13,308 nucleotides of DNA from positions 1-13,308 of the forward strand of contig JBFMAE010000035.1 in NCBI GenBank assembly GCA_040756085.1, read 5' to 3'. The position numbers and the translations under genes were made by a program. The stretch's first letter is position 1; the number at the start of each line of letters is the position of its first letter. The DNA comes from JBFMAE01 sp040756085. Its GTDB lineage: Bacteria; Desulfobacterota; BSN033; UBA1163. The notes under the pieces were generated by a model. It did no database searches and was not told the origin of the DNA. It saw only the letters and a list, made by a program, of their open reading frames with translations. Positions 7,262 through 13,308 of the stretch are shown piece by piece.

Positions 7262-7372
7262 AATAATAACCAATTTCCAAGCACCAATCACAAATCGTGA
7301 CCGTGTCGCGTATCACGTGTCCGGAAACGGATAACGGACACGAATTCTTTAGGGATTTGGTTATTGAAATTT
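7262..7372. repeat. AT-rich inverted repeat with GC-rich central hairpin between convergent genes
   Basis: AATAACCAA at 7265-7273 pairs with TTGGTTATT at 7357-7365; neighbouring degenerate words match the 6384-6530 element. Nested inside is CGTGTCCG (7316-7323) pairing with CGGACACG (7335-7342) around an 11-base loop. It occupies nearly all of the gap between the radical SAM gene (plus) and the CopD/b5 fusion gene (minus). It could act as a shared 3'-end structure, but no T tract follows the hairpin. Confidence 0.6.
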
Positions 7373-7375
7373 GAA

Positions 7376-8296
7376 TTATAACCATCGCCAGAGAGCAATA
7401 ATAAAAGTAATTAAGAAGACGAAAATCAGATTCATATAAGCCATGAAATAAAAAACTTTTTCGTGACCAAGTTTTTCAACTTTTGTTTCGAAAGGAACCA
7501 GTTCCCCCACGACAGGCATTTTCAATATTTTGTCCTCACCATGGGGCGCAGTCTTGAGAATATCTGTTAGGTCATCGCCTGCATGATGTTTTTTGAAATG
7601 GGATCCTCCTTTCCAAACCTTACTTAAGCATACATCATAGACCTTACCCTTGTAAGCGAAGTAGGATGGTCTGTTCTCTACACCGTCAAAATATCGGAGA
7701 TCATCAAAAGTCATTCTGGTCTTGAGCTGCGTTGAAATCTGAGCCCTCTGTTTCCTAATTCTGGGTCCGATGACGAAAGTGACCACAGCAGCTGAAGCCG
7801 CCATGATCAGGAATAGGATTATCTTAACGCTTAATAAAATTCCAAATCTCGTGGTATAGAGCATTTTCCAAGCTGGAATTCGGGAAATGGTCAAGAGTAT
7901 TCCCGTGATCGCCATGATGATGATTCCAACCCAGCCGAGGATCAATTCACCCTTGGGTAGCCCTTTGGCCGCATAAGCTGGCTTCAGGAAGATATGGACA
8001 TAAAAGATGGTTCCGAACCAGGCAATGGCAGTCAGTAGATGGAGATAACCGATGATCAAACGAACTGCTTTTTGAATAGGATGGAGAGGGCGATACGTGC
8101 CTTTGCTTTTTAGATCTTCTTTGTAGTCTTCACCGGCTTTTGTCAATCGACTTCCCCCAGTGACATCAACATGACATTTCAGACAATCCAGTCCTGTCTG
8201 CTCAGCATATTCAGTAGTAGAATATGTGAGAGAAGGGATAAAGGGGAAAAATAAAAAAAACAGGATCAAAAAAAACTTCTTAGAAAGGTTTTGCAT
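7376..8296 (-). CDS. Fusion protein: c-type heme site, CopD-like membrane domain, cytochrome b5-like domain
   Basis: This is a 306-residue membrane protein. Residues about 7-26 are a signal-like hydrophobic stretch. CLKCH at 38-42 is a c-type heme attachment site. Hydrophobic helices at about 80-103, 118-138 and 151-178 resemble the CopD family, with His86 and His101 in the first. Residues about 195-268 match the bacterial cytochrome b5-like heme-binding domain, as seen in YFAYKGKVYDV, GGSHFKKHHAGDDLTD with His237/His238, and APHG with His252. A final helix spans about 281-304. An RKQR basic stretch after the third helix fits a cytoplasmic location for the b5 domain, opposite the exported c heme. 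Electron transfer across the membrane is inferred, not shown. It is 77 bases downstream of the M24 gene and may be cotranscribed. No strong ribosome site is visible before the start. Confidence 0.8.
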   Translation of the reverse strand: MQNLSKKFFLILFFLFFPFIPSLTYSTTEYAEQTGLDCLKCHVDVTGGSRLTKAGEDYKEDLKSKGTYRPLHPIQKAVRLIIGYLHLLTAIAWFGTIFYVHIFLKPAYAAKGLPKGELILGWVGIIIMAITGILLTISRIPAWKMLYTTRFGILLSVKIILFLIMAASAAVVTFVIGPRIRKQRAQISTQLKTRMTFDDLRYFDGVENRPSYFAYKGKVYDVCLSKVWKGGSHFKKHHAGDDLTDILKTAPHGEDKILKMPVVGELVPFETKVEKLGHEKVFYFMAYMNLIFVFLITFIIALWRWL

Positions 8297-8373
8297 AGGA
8301 CTAACAATATATGAAAAAATGAGTTCATAATCAACACGAACTCTATCGCTCTGCTTCTTTCCAATCCCTTACC

Positions 8374-9501
8374 TCATTCCCGTTTCTCCAGCTGTCGGGG
8401 ATATTCGGTAAGGATAGTTGATCCTTTTGACCTTACCACCACTGTATCTTCAACCCGAACACCCCAGGGACCTGTGTAGAGTCCACAATTACCTACTGCG
8501 ATGACCATATTCGCCTCTAAAGGGGGCGGTTCCTTCTCGCCGTGGAAGAAGGCATGGCCAGGTGGTAGGGGCGACTCTTCAAATTCGATTCCCACACCAT
8601 GAATGGGTGGTCCAAAGATATGGCCGCTATGTCCCCCTTCTTTGATTAAACCATGAAGAGTCTGTTCTAATTCGACCATCCCAACTCCAGCTTTAACCTT
8701 GGCGATCGTAGATTGTTGGGCTTTCAGATACAGGTCATAAGCTGCTTGCTGCTCAGCGGTTGGCTTACCAACGCACACCGTTCGGCAAATATCAGCACTG
8801 TAACCGTTAACGATAGGGTGGAGATCAATCATGACTAAATCGCCTGTTTTCAATTTACGAAGTGTTGGTAAACCGTGGGCGATATTTGTGCGTGGGCCAG
8901 AGGAGACATAAGTACGCCAGAATGCTTCGGCGCCTGCTCGTCTCATAGCATATTCTGCCTTAGCCGCTACCTGGCTTTCTGTGACACCAGATTTTACAGC
9001 CGCCACGACTGCTTTCATTCCCTTTACAGCCACTTTTGCTGCGACTTTAATGCGCTTGATCTCCTCCTTATCCTTGACGATACGCAACTCGGACAGAAGA
9101 TAGGTACAGTCTTTGACGTTTATACCAGTTGGTTTCGCATGGGGATGGGTAAGCATGCCCATCATGGATTGTGTGAGATAAGTGTACTCCAAACCTACAG
9201 CACCCTCCTGGATACCAAAATGTTTAAAGTTATGGGCGATGGAATGGATCATCCCAACTTCGTCATCAAAACCAACGATATGATCAAAAGAAACAAGTTG
9301 TTTTACATCATCCACATCTGTTTGAGGAACGCCCAAAGCGACCTTTCCATCCTGTGTGATCATGGCATAGGAACACAGGCGCCCATCTCCTGTGAGGTAA
9401 AACATATTAGCCGGCTTGGTGAGCAATAGAACGTTAAGTCCAGCTTCTTTCATCAGTTGGCTGCATCTCTTCAGACGATTTTGATAGGGTTGAGTGGCCA
9501 T
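8374..9501 (-). CDS. M24 family (Xaa-Pro peptidase/creatinase-fold) protein with atypical active site
   Basis: This 375-residue cytoplasmic protein has a creatinase N-terminal-like domain (about 1-135) and a pita-bread M24 domain (about 145-370). It retains Asp226 (MIDLHP), Asp237 (YSADICR), His301 (GPPIHGVG), Glu351 (VRVEDT) and His209 (NIAHG), all matching conserved M24 positions. By motif alignment, the catalytic His seven residues after the metal His is Glu308. The metal-binding Glu of the usual VEPG motif appears to be Gly337 in the segment VIAVGNCGLY. Metal binding or substrate may therefore differ from true prolidases and Xaa-Pro aminopeptidases. The start ATG has a strong AAGGAGGT at 9509-9516, 7 bases upstream. 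The 184-codon frame on the plus strand at 8875-9429 is a shadow. Confidence 0.82.
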   Translation of the reverse strand: MATQPYQNRLKRCSQLMKEAGLNVLLLTKPANMFYLTGDGRLCSYAMITQDGKVALGVPQTDVDDVKQLVSFDHIVGFDDEVGMIHSIAHNFKHFGIQEGAVGLEYTYLTQSMMGMLTHPHAKPTGINVKDCTYLLSELRIVKDKEEIKRIKVAAKVAVKGMKAVVAAVKSGVTESQVAAKAEYAMRRAGAEAFWRTYVSSGPRTNIAHGLPTLRKLKTGDLVMIDLHPIVNGYSADICRTVCVGKPTAEQQAAYDLYLKAQQSTIAKVKAGVGMVELEQTLHGLIKEGGHSGHIFGPPIHGVGIEFEESPLPPGHAFFHGEKEPPPLEANMVIAVGNCGLYTGPWGVRVEDTVVVRSKGSTILTEYPRQLEKRE

Positions 9502-9522
9502 GTTTCATACCTCCTTATAATT

Positions 9523-9554
9523 CCCCCACCTCCCTTTTACTAAAGGGGGGTGGA
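9523..9554. repeat. Imperfect palindrome in the leader of the M24 gene
   Basis: CCCCCACCTCCCTTTTA at 9523-9539 pairs imperfectly with TAAAGGGGGGTGGA at 9541-9554, and a T run lies at 9555-9562 on the plus strand. In sense orientation for the M24 gene (minus strand) it would form a hairpin about 7 bases before the AAGGAGGT ribosome site. In style it resembles the 1281-1322 element. It could be a plus-strand terminator by shape, but there is no plus-strand gene upstream of it. Confidence 0.5.
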
Positions 9555-9581
9555 TTTTTTTTATAAACAATACCACAGAAA

Positions 9582-9640
9582 TGTAGGGGAGCCCCTCAGT
9601 GGGCTCCCTAATTGGGCGGCCACAGAGGGCTGCCCCTACA
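9582..9640 (-). repeat. GTAGGGG element, copy 2 (inverted relative to copy 1)
   Basis: The 59-bp element starts TGTAGGGGAGCCCC and ends GGGCTGCCCCTACA, with perfect 8-bp terminal inverted repeats (TGTAGGGG/CCCCTACA). Its reverse complement aligns with 2929-3016. Both begin GTAGGGGC, share a CTGTGGCCGCC segment, then GGGAGCCCAC and a GGGGCTCCCCTAC end. The 29 or so central bases of copy 1 are absent. Confidence 0.75.
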
Positions 9641-9762
9641 AAATCTTTTTTTCATAGGGTACCCACCTTTTTAATCAGTTCTAAGAACCCGCAATAATAG
9701 TCGGAATACTTCTGATCAGGAGAGTATCTTCCTGCTTCACCTCGCAGATTTGACAAACTTTT
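9641..9762 (-). other. Unassigned 122-base stretch; possible remnant reading frame
   Basis: This is the only part of the 9502-9950 gap not explained by repeats. On the minus strand a frame is open between a TAG near 9794 and a TGA at 9652-9654. From about 9757 its translation looks protein-like (segments NLRGEAGRYSPDQ and YYCGFLELIKKVG), but it has no plausible start, enters the neighbouring repeat upstream and resembles nothing I recognise. It may be the 3' end of a lost gene or chance. Confidence 0.2.
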
Positions 9763-9942
9763 CCCCTCACCCTTGCCCTCTCCCCCAAGAGGCTATGTCG
9801 CAATCCCATTTTGTCATTGCGAGCGACCGTCGTGAGCGTGGCAATCTTTTTATTTTCGATGCATTATGAGATTGCTTCAGTCGTTTCACTCCTTCGCAAT
9901 AACATTGCGACACAGTCTCCAAGGGGAGAGGATTAAAGTGAG
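9763..9942. repeat. Nested palindromic elements (element within element)
   Basis: Three inverted repeats are stacked. The outer arms are CCCCTCACCCTTGCCCTCTC... from 9763 and CCAAGGGGAGAGG...AGTGAGG to 9942. The middle arms are TGTCGCAAT at 9796-9804 and ATTGCGACA at 9904-9912. The inner arms are 36 bases each, 9812-9847 (starting TGTCATTGCGAGCGACC, ending GGCAATCT) and 9869-9904, matching best at their ends. The inner unit resembles the widespread TTGTCATTGCGAG...GGCAATCT bacterial intergenic repeat. It ends 9 bases after (in coding sense) the stop of the octaheme cytochrome gene. A 68-codon frame across it is a shadow. Confidence 0.7.
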
Positions 9943-9950
9943 GTGGATTA

Positions 9951-11204
9951 TTACTTCTTCTTAAATTTCTCACGCATTTCTGCTGCCATTTCTTTGATCT
10001 CTGTCAAATCCCTCTGCATCTCACTCCAGCCATACCAGAGTGCATAATCTGGGTTGGCGTGAAAGGATCCTTGGAATGTCCTCATTCGATGTTCGAGAAA
10101 CATGACAAAAAGTTTCTGCTCAATCACTGTTGGTGCATCATGGAAGGTGAGCAAATCTGGAAATGGGTGAGCATAGTTTTTCGGCTTGGGAAGGAGGCCG
10201 TCTTTGTACAGACCAGCCACTGTGAGAATTGCCTCAGCCATCAAACGGTCCGCTTCTTTGATCATTTGATTACCCTTTGCCAGCTCTCCCTTGGCGAAGT
10301 TAACAGAATGGCATCGGTTACAGGTTTTGATCATCTTATCCCGTTCTTTTTGCCAATCCTCCTGGGTAAGCCGTGCCACATCCGCTGCTTTCACAACATC
10401 CAGTCGTCCAGTAGGTTTTCCGTCTGGATCGAGCACACCCAGGGCCTGAAGGATGGTCGCACGGTCAGCCGCCCATTGCTTGTCATCAGGCATCGGAAGC
10501 CGTACCGCAAGGAATCCCCATGCTGTTCGGACGGCATGGTTGCCTCCTTGCATATGACATGTCTGGCAGGTCGGTGCGGCAGCGGTTGGGGGAAGCGTCT
10601 TGTTTTGCTTCAACAGGTAACGAACCCCATGTTTTGAACCTGAATACATCTCCCATTGGGGATGGTCAAATCCCATATGGCAGGTCTGGCAGGCCTGAGG
10701 CTGTTTCGCCTCTTGAACTGAGAAAGTATGTCGCGTATGGCAGGCATCGCATGAAGCGATACCAAAGCCTGGTCCGCTCTTTTTTAATTCTCTTATCTCT
10801 GCTTCGGTCTTGAGGCCGATCTTGTGACAACCTCCACACCCCTTCATCCCTTCCATCAGGGCCATGGGTTGCCAATGGGCTGTTGGCATTGCTTTCATGG
10901 CTGCCCATGCTGCAGCATGCTTTCCATTTTTAAATTGTTTCACCCTCGCTTCATGGCAGGATGCACAGGTATCGGGTGTTGGAATTTTAACTTTTGCCAC
11001 ATCCTGGGCTGATTTGTGTTGATTCCCATGGCATTCTGAACAGCCGATCTTATTCTGATTGTGCTTGCTCAGTTGCCAGTCAGTAACAATATTAGGTGTG
11101 ACCTTCTTATGGCACTCCACACAAACCTGGCTAAAGGCCATGGTGGAGACTAAAAAGATACACCCCAAAATCATAAGTAAGGACCGAATTGCGATCAATC
11201 GCAT
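9951..11204 (-). CDS. Octaheme cytochrome c, hydroxylamine oxidoreductase (HAO)-like family
   Basis: This 417-residue exported protein has a signal peptide at about 1-26 and eight CxxCH sites, at residues 28, 55, 80, 123, 152, 172, 213 and 295. Spacing, the SGSKHGVRYLL segment, the CQTCHMQGGNH segment and a long helical C-terminus after the last heme fit the HAO-type multiheme family. Its members oxidise hydroxylamine or, in reductive relatives, act on nitrite or hydroxylamine. Tyr387 and Tyr391 (PDYALWYGW) lie after heme 8, the region where true HAO has its heme-crosslinking tyrosine; whether either aligns with it is untested. It is shorter than classical HAO. The start has a strong AAGGAGGT at 11210-11217. 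A 209-base gap separates it from the DUF364 gene upstream; no clear promoter was found there. The nearby norB-type gene supports a nitrogen-oxide role. Alternative: another octaheme cytochrome such as an OTR relative. Confidence 0.78.
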   Translation of the reverse strand: MRLIAIRSLLMILGCIFLVSTMAFSQVCVECHKKVTPNIVTDWQLSKHNQNKIGCSECHGNQHKSAQDVAKVKIPTPDTCASCHEARVKQFKNGKHAAAWAAMKAMPTAHWQPMALMEGMKGCGGCHKIGLKTEAEIRELKKSGPGFGIASCDACHTRHTFSVQEAKQPQACQTCHMGFDHPQWEMYSGSKHGVRYLLKQNKTLPPTAAAPTCQTCHMQGGNHAVRTAWGFLAVRLPMPDDKQWAADRATILQALGVLDPDGKPTGRLDVVKAADVARLTQEDWQKERDKMIKTCNRCHSVNFAKGELAKGNQMIKEADRLMAEAILTVAGLYKDGLLPKPKNYAHPFPDLLTFHDAPTVIEQKLFVMFLEHRMRTFQGSFHANPDYALWYGWSEMQRDLTEIKEMAAEMREKFKKK

Positions 11205-11413
11205 CTTAAACCTCCTTTTCCGTAGGATTGATTAATGTTTTTCAATGACAATGATATTTTTCATATCTCCACAATTCATTATCACCCCCTTTCAAATCTC
11301 TTCCCTTTCGCTGAATGAGAAATTATTCAATTCTATTTTACTTAGAGAGAGGGAGAGTTGGAAGAAAAATATTTCTTTCGCCTCTTTCTGAAAATCTTGG
11401 ATTCGAGGTGTTT

Positions 11414-12235
11414 TTATCTTTCCACAAAAGCGATCTTCTCAGCGCACTCTTTCAAAAGATGGTAAGCGGAGCCCCCCTGTTTCAAAATCCTGATCATTAA
11501 ATCTGGATTTAAGATTCTCACCCCAGCCATCACAGTCACTCCTCTTTTAAAGAAGGGATCAGGAATCATGCTGGCGGTTGGTCCGATGATAGCAGTTCGT
11601 TTGCCATTGGCGATTAAGGATAGGATGAGATCGATGGTATGATTGACAATGGCTGTGCCCGTGATGATCACTACGGTGGATTTCTCAAGGGCGCCTCTCA
11701 TTTCGGATTCGGGTTTAAAATACTTCATCTCGTCTGGCCTGAGGGTTTGAGTATTCCTCTCAACAATAAAAAAGGGGTTTCCCATCATTTTCAAGCGACG
11801 GATATAAGGGCCGAAGGCACCGATTAAAGAGACAGTCTCATGGGGTTGTATTTTTAAGAGATCAAAGCCATCTTTGTCTTTGATAACTCGATACTCTCTC
11901 TTTTCTCCCGATTCGATAATCGATTGAGAGAGGGCATTAAGGGTAGCCACACCGATAGCACTCTTCAGAACATTGCGGTCGAGGGCATATTTAAGTATAT
12001 CTGAAAATGGGCATCCCTCTAAATTCCCTGCCTGTGGCATCCGGGCTGCTGTAGTTGGACAGCAAACCGCCTCTGGTATTTCACCAATAGGAGTGAAGGC
12101 AACACCCGCGTGGCTGGTTGATAATTTTACTCCGGTAAAAAAGATACCGATCACTAAGTCATCGATCCGTATGTCTTGGAAAGGGACAGGGGACTTCTTT
12201 TTCAAAATTTCAATGGTTTCTAGGATGACAGACAT
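11414..12235 (-). CDS. DUF4213/DUF364 domain protein (putative heavy-metal chelation family)
   Basis: This 273-residue soluble protein has an N-terminal DUF4213-like region (about 1-95; SHAGVAFTPIGEIPEAVCCP) and a C-terminal DUF364-like Rossmann-type half (about 130-265). The latter contains SLIGAFGPYIRRL, a FIVERN segment, STVVIITGTAIVNHTIDLIL and AIIGPTASMIPDPFF. The VIITGTAIVNHT and IGPTASM loops are the family's conserved hallmark, thought to bind a small ligand or metal. Cysteines at about 58-59 (AVCCP) and 75 are candidate metal ligands. Members often neighbour metal-cofactor or transport genes, but no reaction is established. It lies 94 bases downstream of the norB-type gene, separated by a palindrome, so cotranscription is possible. 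The ribosome site is weak (AAGGTC upstream of ATG 12235). Confidence 0.82.
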   Translation of the reverse strand: MSVILETIEILKKKSPVPFQDIRIDDLVIGIFFTGVKLSTSHAGVAFTPIGEIPEAVCCPTTAARMPQAGNLEGCPFSDILKYALDRNVLKSAIGVATLNALSQSIIESGEKREYRVIKDKDGFDLLKIQPHETVSLIGAFGPYIRRLKMMGNPFFIVERNTQTLRPDEMKYFKPESEMRGALEKSTVVIITGTAIVNHTIDLILSLIANGKRTAIIGPTASMIPDPFFKRGVTVMAGVRILNPDLMIRILKQGGSAYHLLKECAEKIAFVER

Positions 12236-12254
12236 TTTTTAGACCTTAAGTTCC

Positions 12255-12329
12255 AAGTTTCAAGCCCCAGGTTTTAGGGAAGGATTTTTCACTTTCAATA
12301 ATAAACTTACAACCTACAACTTGAAACTT
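12255..12329. repeat. Inverted repeat (AAGTTTCAAG/CTTGAAACTT) between norB-type and DUF364 genes
   Basis: AAGTTTCAAGCCCCAGGTT at 12255-12273 pairs with AACCTACAACTTGAAACTT at 12311-12329: a 10-bp outer stem and a 5-bp inner stem separated by a 4-base mismatch. It fills most of the 94-base gap and touches the norB-type stop codon. There is no T tract on either side, so it is more likely a repeat element or an mRNA-processing structure than a terminator. Confidence 0.6.
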
Positions 12330-13308
12330 TTAAGCTTTTTTCAAGGCCAGTTTGAGGATATTGATGATGTAAATGAGAACTCCCACAAAGAATCCAATGC
12401 CTGCAAAGAAAACCCCCATGAACCAGGGTCTCATAAAGCTCTGGACCGTAAGGAACTCCATTCCTAATCCCCGCTGCATATAGGACTGAATCACCCCTGC
12501 TACTCCAAAGGATAATCCTATGACTGTCATGCCGATGGTTGTGATCCAGAAGACCCAGAATCCTCTCTTTTGATTAAATTGTTCTAAACCTTTCAATTTG
12601 GGCAAGGCATAATAGATCGTTGTGATGATGAGCATGGCATAGGCACCAAAGAAAGCCATATGGCCATGAGAGGTCGTGACCTGTGTCCCATGGGTCCACC
12701 GGTTGACTTGAGGAAGGGTATGGATCATTCCCAAAACCCCTGCGCCAATAAAATGGAAGATAGCACAGCCTACCGCCCAATAGAGAGCCAATCGATTGGT
12801 TACCTCGAGCTTACGGTGTCTCACATGATTGAGGGTATCAAAGACCATAAATAAGATTGGAAGGGGTTCAAGGGCGTTGAAGATTCCTCCCCACCAGAGC
12901 CAATAATTTGGTGTCCCAATCCAGTAGTAATGGTGACCCGTACCAATGATCCCTGTGATTAGCACCAGTGCGACTTCCACATAGAGCCATTTCTCAATGA
13001 CTAAGCGATCAACACCCGTGAGTTTCAATAGGATGAAGGCCATGATGGAGGCAGCAATTAGTTCCCAGGCCCCTTCCACCCATAAGTGAATGACCCACCA
13101 CCAGTAATAATAGTCAAGGGTGAGATTCTTAAAGAAGGGGATACCGAACAGCCACATGACGGCCAACATCACAATACCACCTAAAAGCATCCCTTGGATA
13201 GCAGTCCATTTCTTTGTCCGGATCATCGTGAGGAAGACATTGAAGATAAAGATCAGGGCCACGATCACAATAGCCCATTTCAACTCCACGGGTAATTCTA
13301 AGAGAGGC
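12330..13308 (-). CDS. norB: Nitric oxide reductase catalytic subunit, NorB type (5' truncated by window edge)
   Basis: This is the C-terminal part of a heme-copper-superfamily membrane protein. The frame is open to the window edge, so the GTG at 13289 is not taken as the start. Numbered from that codon, HLWVEGAWEL carries His68 with Glu72 and Glu76, GTGHHYYWIG carries His119/His120, and NALEPLPI carries Glu141. THGTQVTTSHGHMAFFGAY carries His208 and His210. These match the FeB ligands, conserved glutamates and heme ligands of NorB; the glutamates and lack of the oxidase Tyr-His crosslink motif separate it from oxygen-reducing oxidases. At least eight membrane helices are visible. The reaction is 2 NO to N2O at the cytoplasmic membrane. 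Whether it is a cytochrome c-linked (NorCB) or quinol-fused enzyme depends on the missing N-terminus. Confidence 0.9.
   Translation of the reverse strand, partial: PLLELPVELKWAIVIVALIFIFNVFLTMIRTKKWTAIQGMLLGGIVMLAVMWLFGIPFFKNLTLDYYYWWWVIHLWVEGAWELIAASIMAFILLKLTGVDRLVIEKWLYVEVALVLITGIIGTGHHYYWIGTPNYWLWWGGIFNALEPLPILFMVFDTLNHVRHRKLEVTNRLALYWAVGCAIFHFIGAGVLGMIHTLPQVNRWTHGTQVTTSHGHMAFFGAYAMLIITTIYYALPKLKGLEQFNQKRGFWVFWITTIGMTVIGLSFGVAGVIQSYMQRGLGMEFLTVQSFMRPWFMGVFFAGIGFFVGVLIYIINILKLALKKA

Noticed and set aside
8875..9429. 184-codon plus-strand frame antisense to the M24 gene
   Set aside because: It lies wholly inside a clear M24 coding region on the other strand, is Cys/His-rich without recognisable motifs and has no ribosome site of note.
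9763..9942. CRISPR array
   Set aside because: The repeats here are inverted palindromes of different families, not direct repeats with regular unique spacers; no cas genes are present.
10059..10637. 192-codon plus-strand frame
   Set aside because: It is antisense to the eight-heme cytochrome, whose motifs are unambiguous.
11230..11275. FNR/NNR-type operator or short palindrome (GATAT...ATATC) upstream of the octaheme cytochrome
   Set aside because: The half sites do not match TTGAT-N4-ATCAA, and the small palindrome is within chance expectation for AT-rich sequence.
11315..11500. 61-codon plus-strand frame in the gap before the octaheme cytochrome gene
   Set aside because: It runs antisense into the end of the DUF364 gene, has no ribosome site and resembles no protein I know.

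Overview
The window looks like a chromosomal piece of an anaerobic or facultatively anaerobic, Gram-negative-type bacterium with many heme proteins. The best guess is a Desulfobacterota ('deltaproteobacterial') or similar environmental lineage. The basis is the multiheme c-type cytochromes, a DUF2284 protein, a stand-alone radical SAM protein, a GAF-rich hybrid histidine kinase, DUF364/DUF4213 and a NorB-type oxidase. Intergenic gaps are packed with short palindromic elements. The taxonomic guess is inference only; there is no rRNA or marker gene here.

Left half, plus strand (1-7258): the window opens inside a membrane-anchored multiheme cytochrome c, of which only the last 76 codons are present. 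It is followed by a di-heme-type membrane cytochrome b and an unrecognised 55-residue basic protein with an exceptionally long Shine-Dalgarno match. The operon ends at a strong stem-plus-T-tract terminator (1351-1420). Then come a BepA/YfgC-like M48 metalloprotease with TPRs, a DUF2284 cysteine-rich protein, a triple-GAF hybrid histidine kinase with C-terminal receiver, and a radical SAM protein bracketed by two related AT-rich repeats.

Right half, minus strand (13308 down to 7376; the two halves converge at 7259-7375): reading 5' to 3' there is a NorB-type nitric oxide reductase catalytic subunit (5' end outside the window), a DUF4213/DUF364 protein, and an octaheme cytochrome c resembling the hydroxylamine oxidoreductase family. 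An M24 (Xaa-Pro peptidase-like) protein with apparently altered active-site residues follows. Last is an unusual fusion of a c-type heme site, CopD-like membrane helices and a cytochrome b5-like domain.

How they may work together: the cytochrome c/cytochrome b pair is a typical quinone-to-periplasm electron transfer module. The HAO-like octaheme cytochrome and NorB suggest handling of reactive nitrogen species (NO, hydroxylamine or nitrite), for detoxification or respiration. The CopD/b5/c fusion could pass electrons across the membrane. The remaining genes have no evident pathway link to these. The most notable non-coding content is at least five classes of inverted-repeat element, including a pair of GTAGGGG elements in opposite orientation and a nested palindrome-within-palindrome just downstream of the octaheme cytochrome gene.
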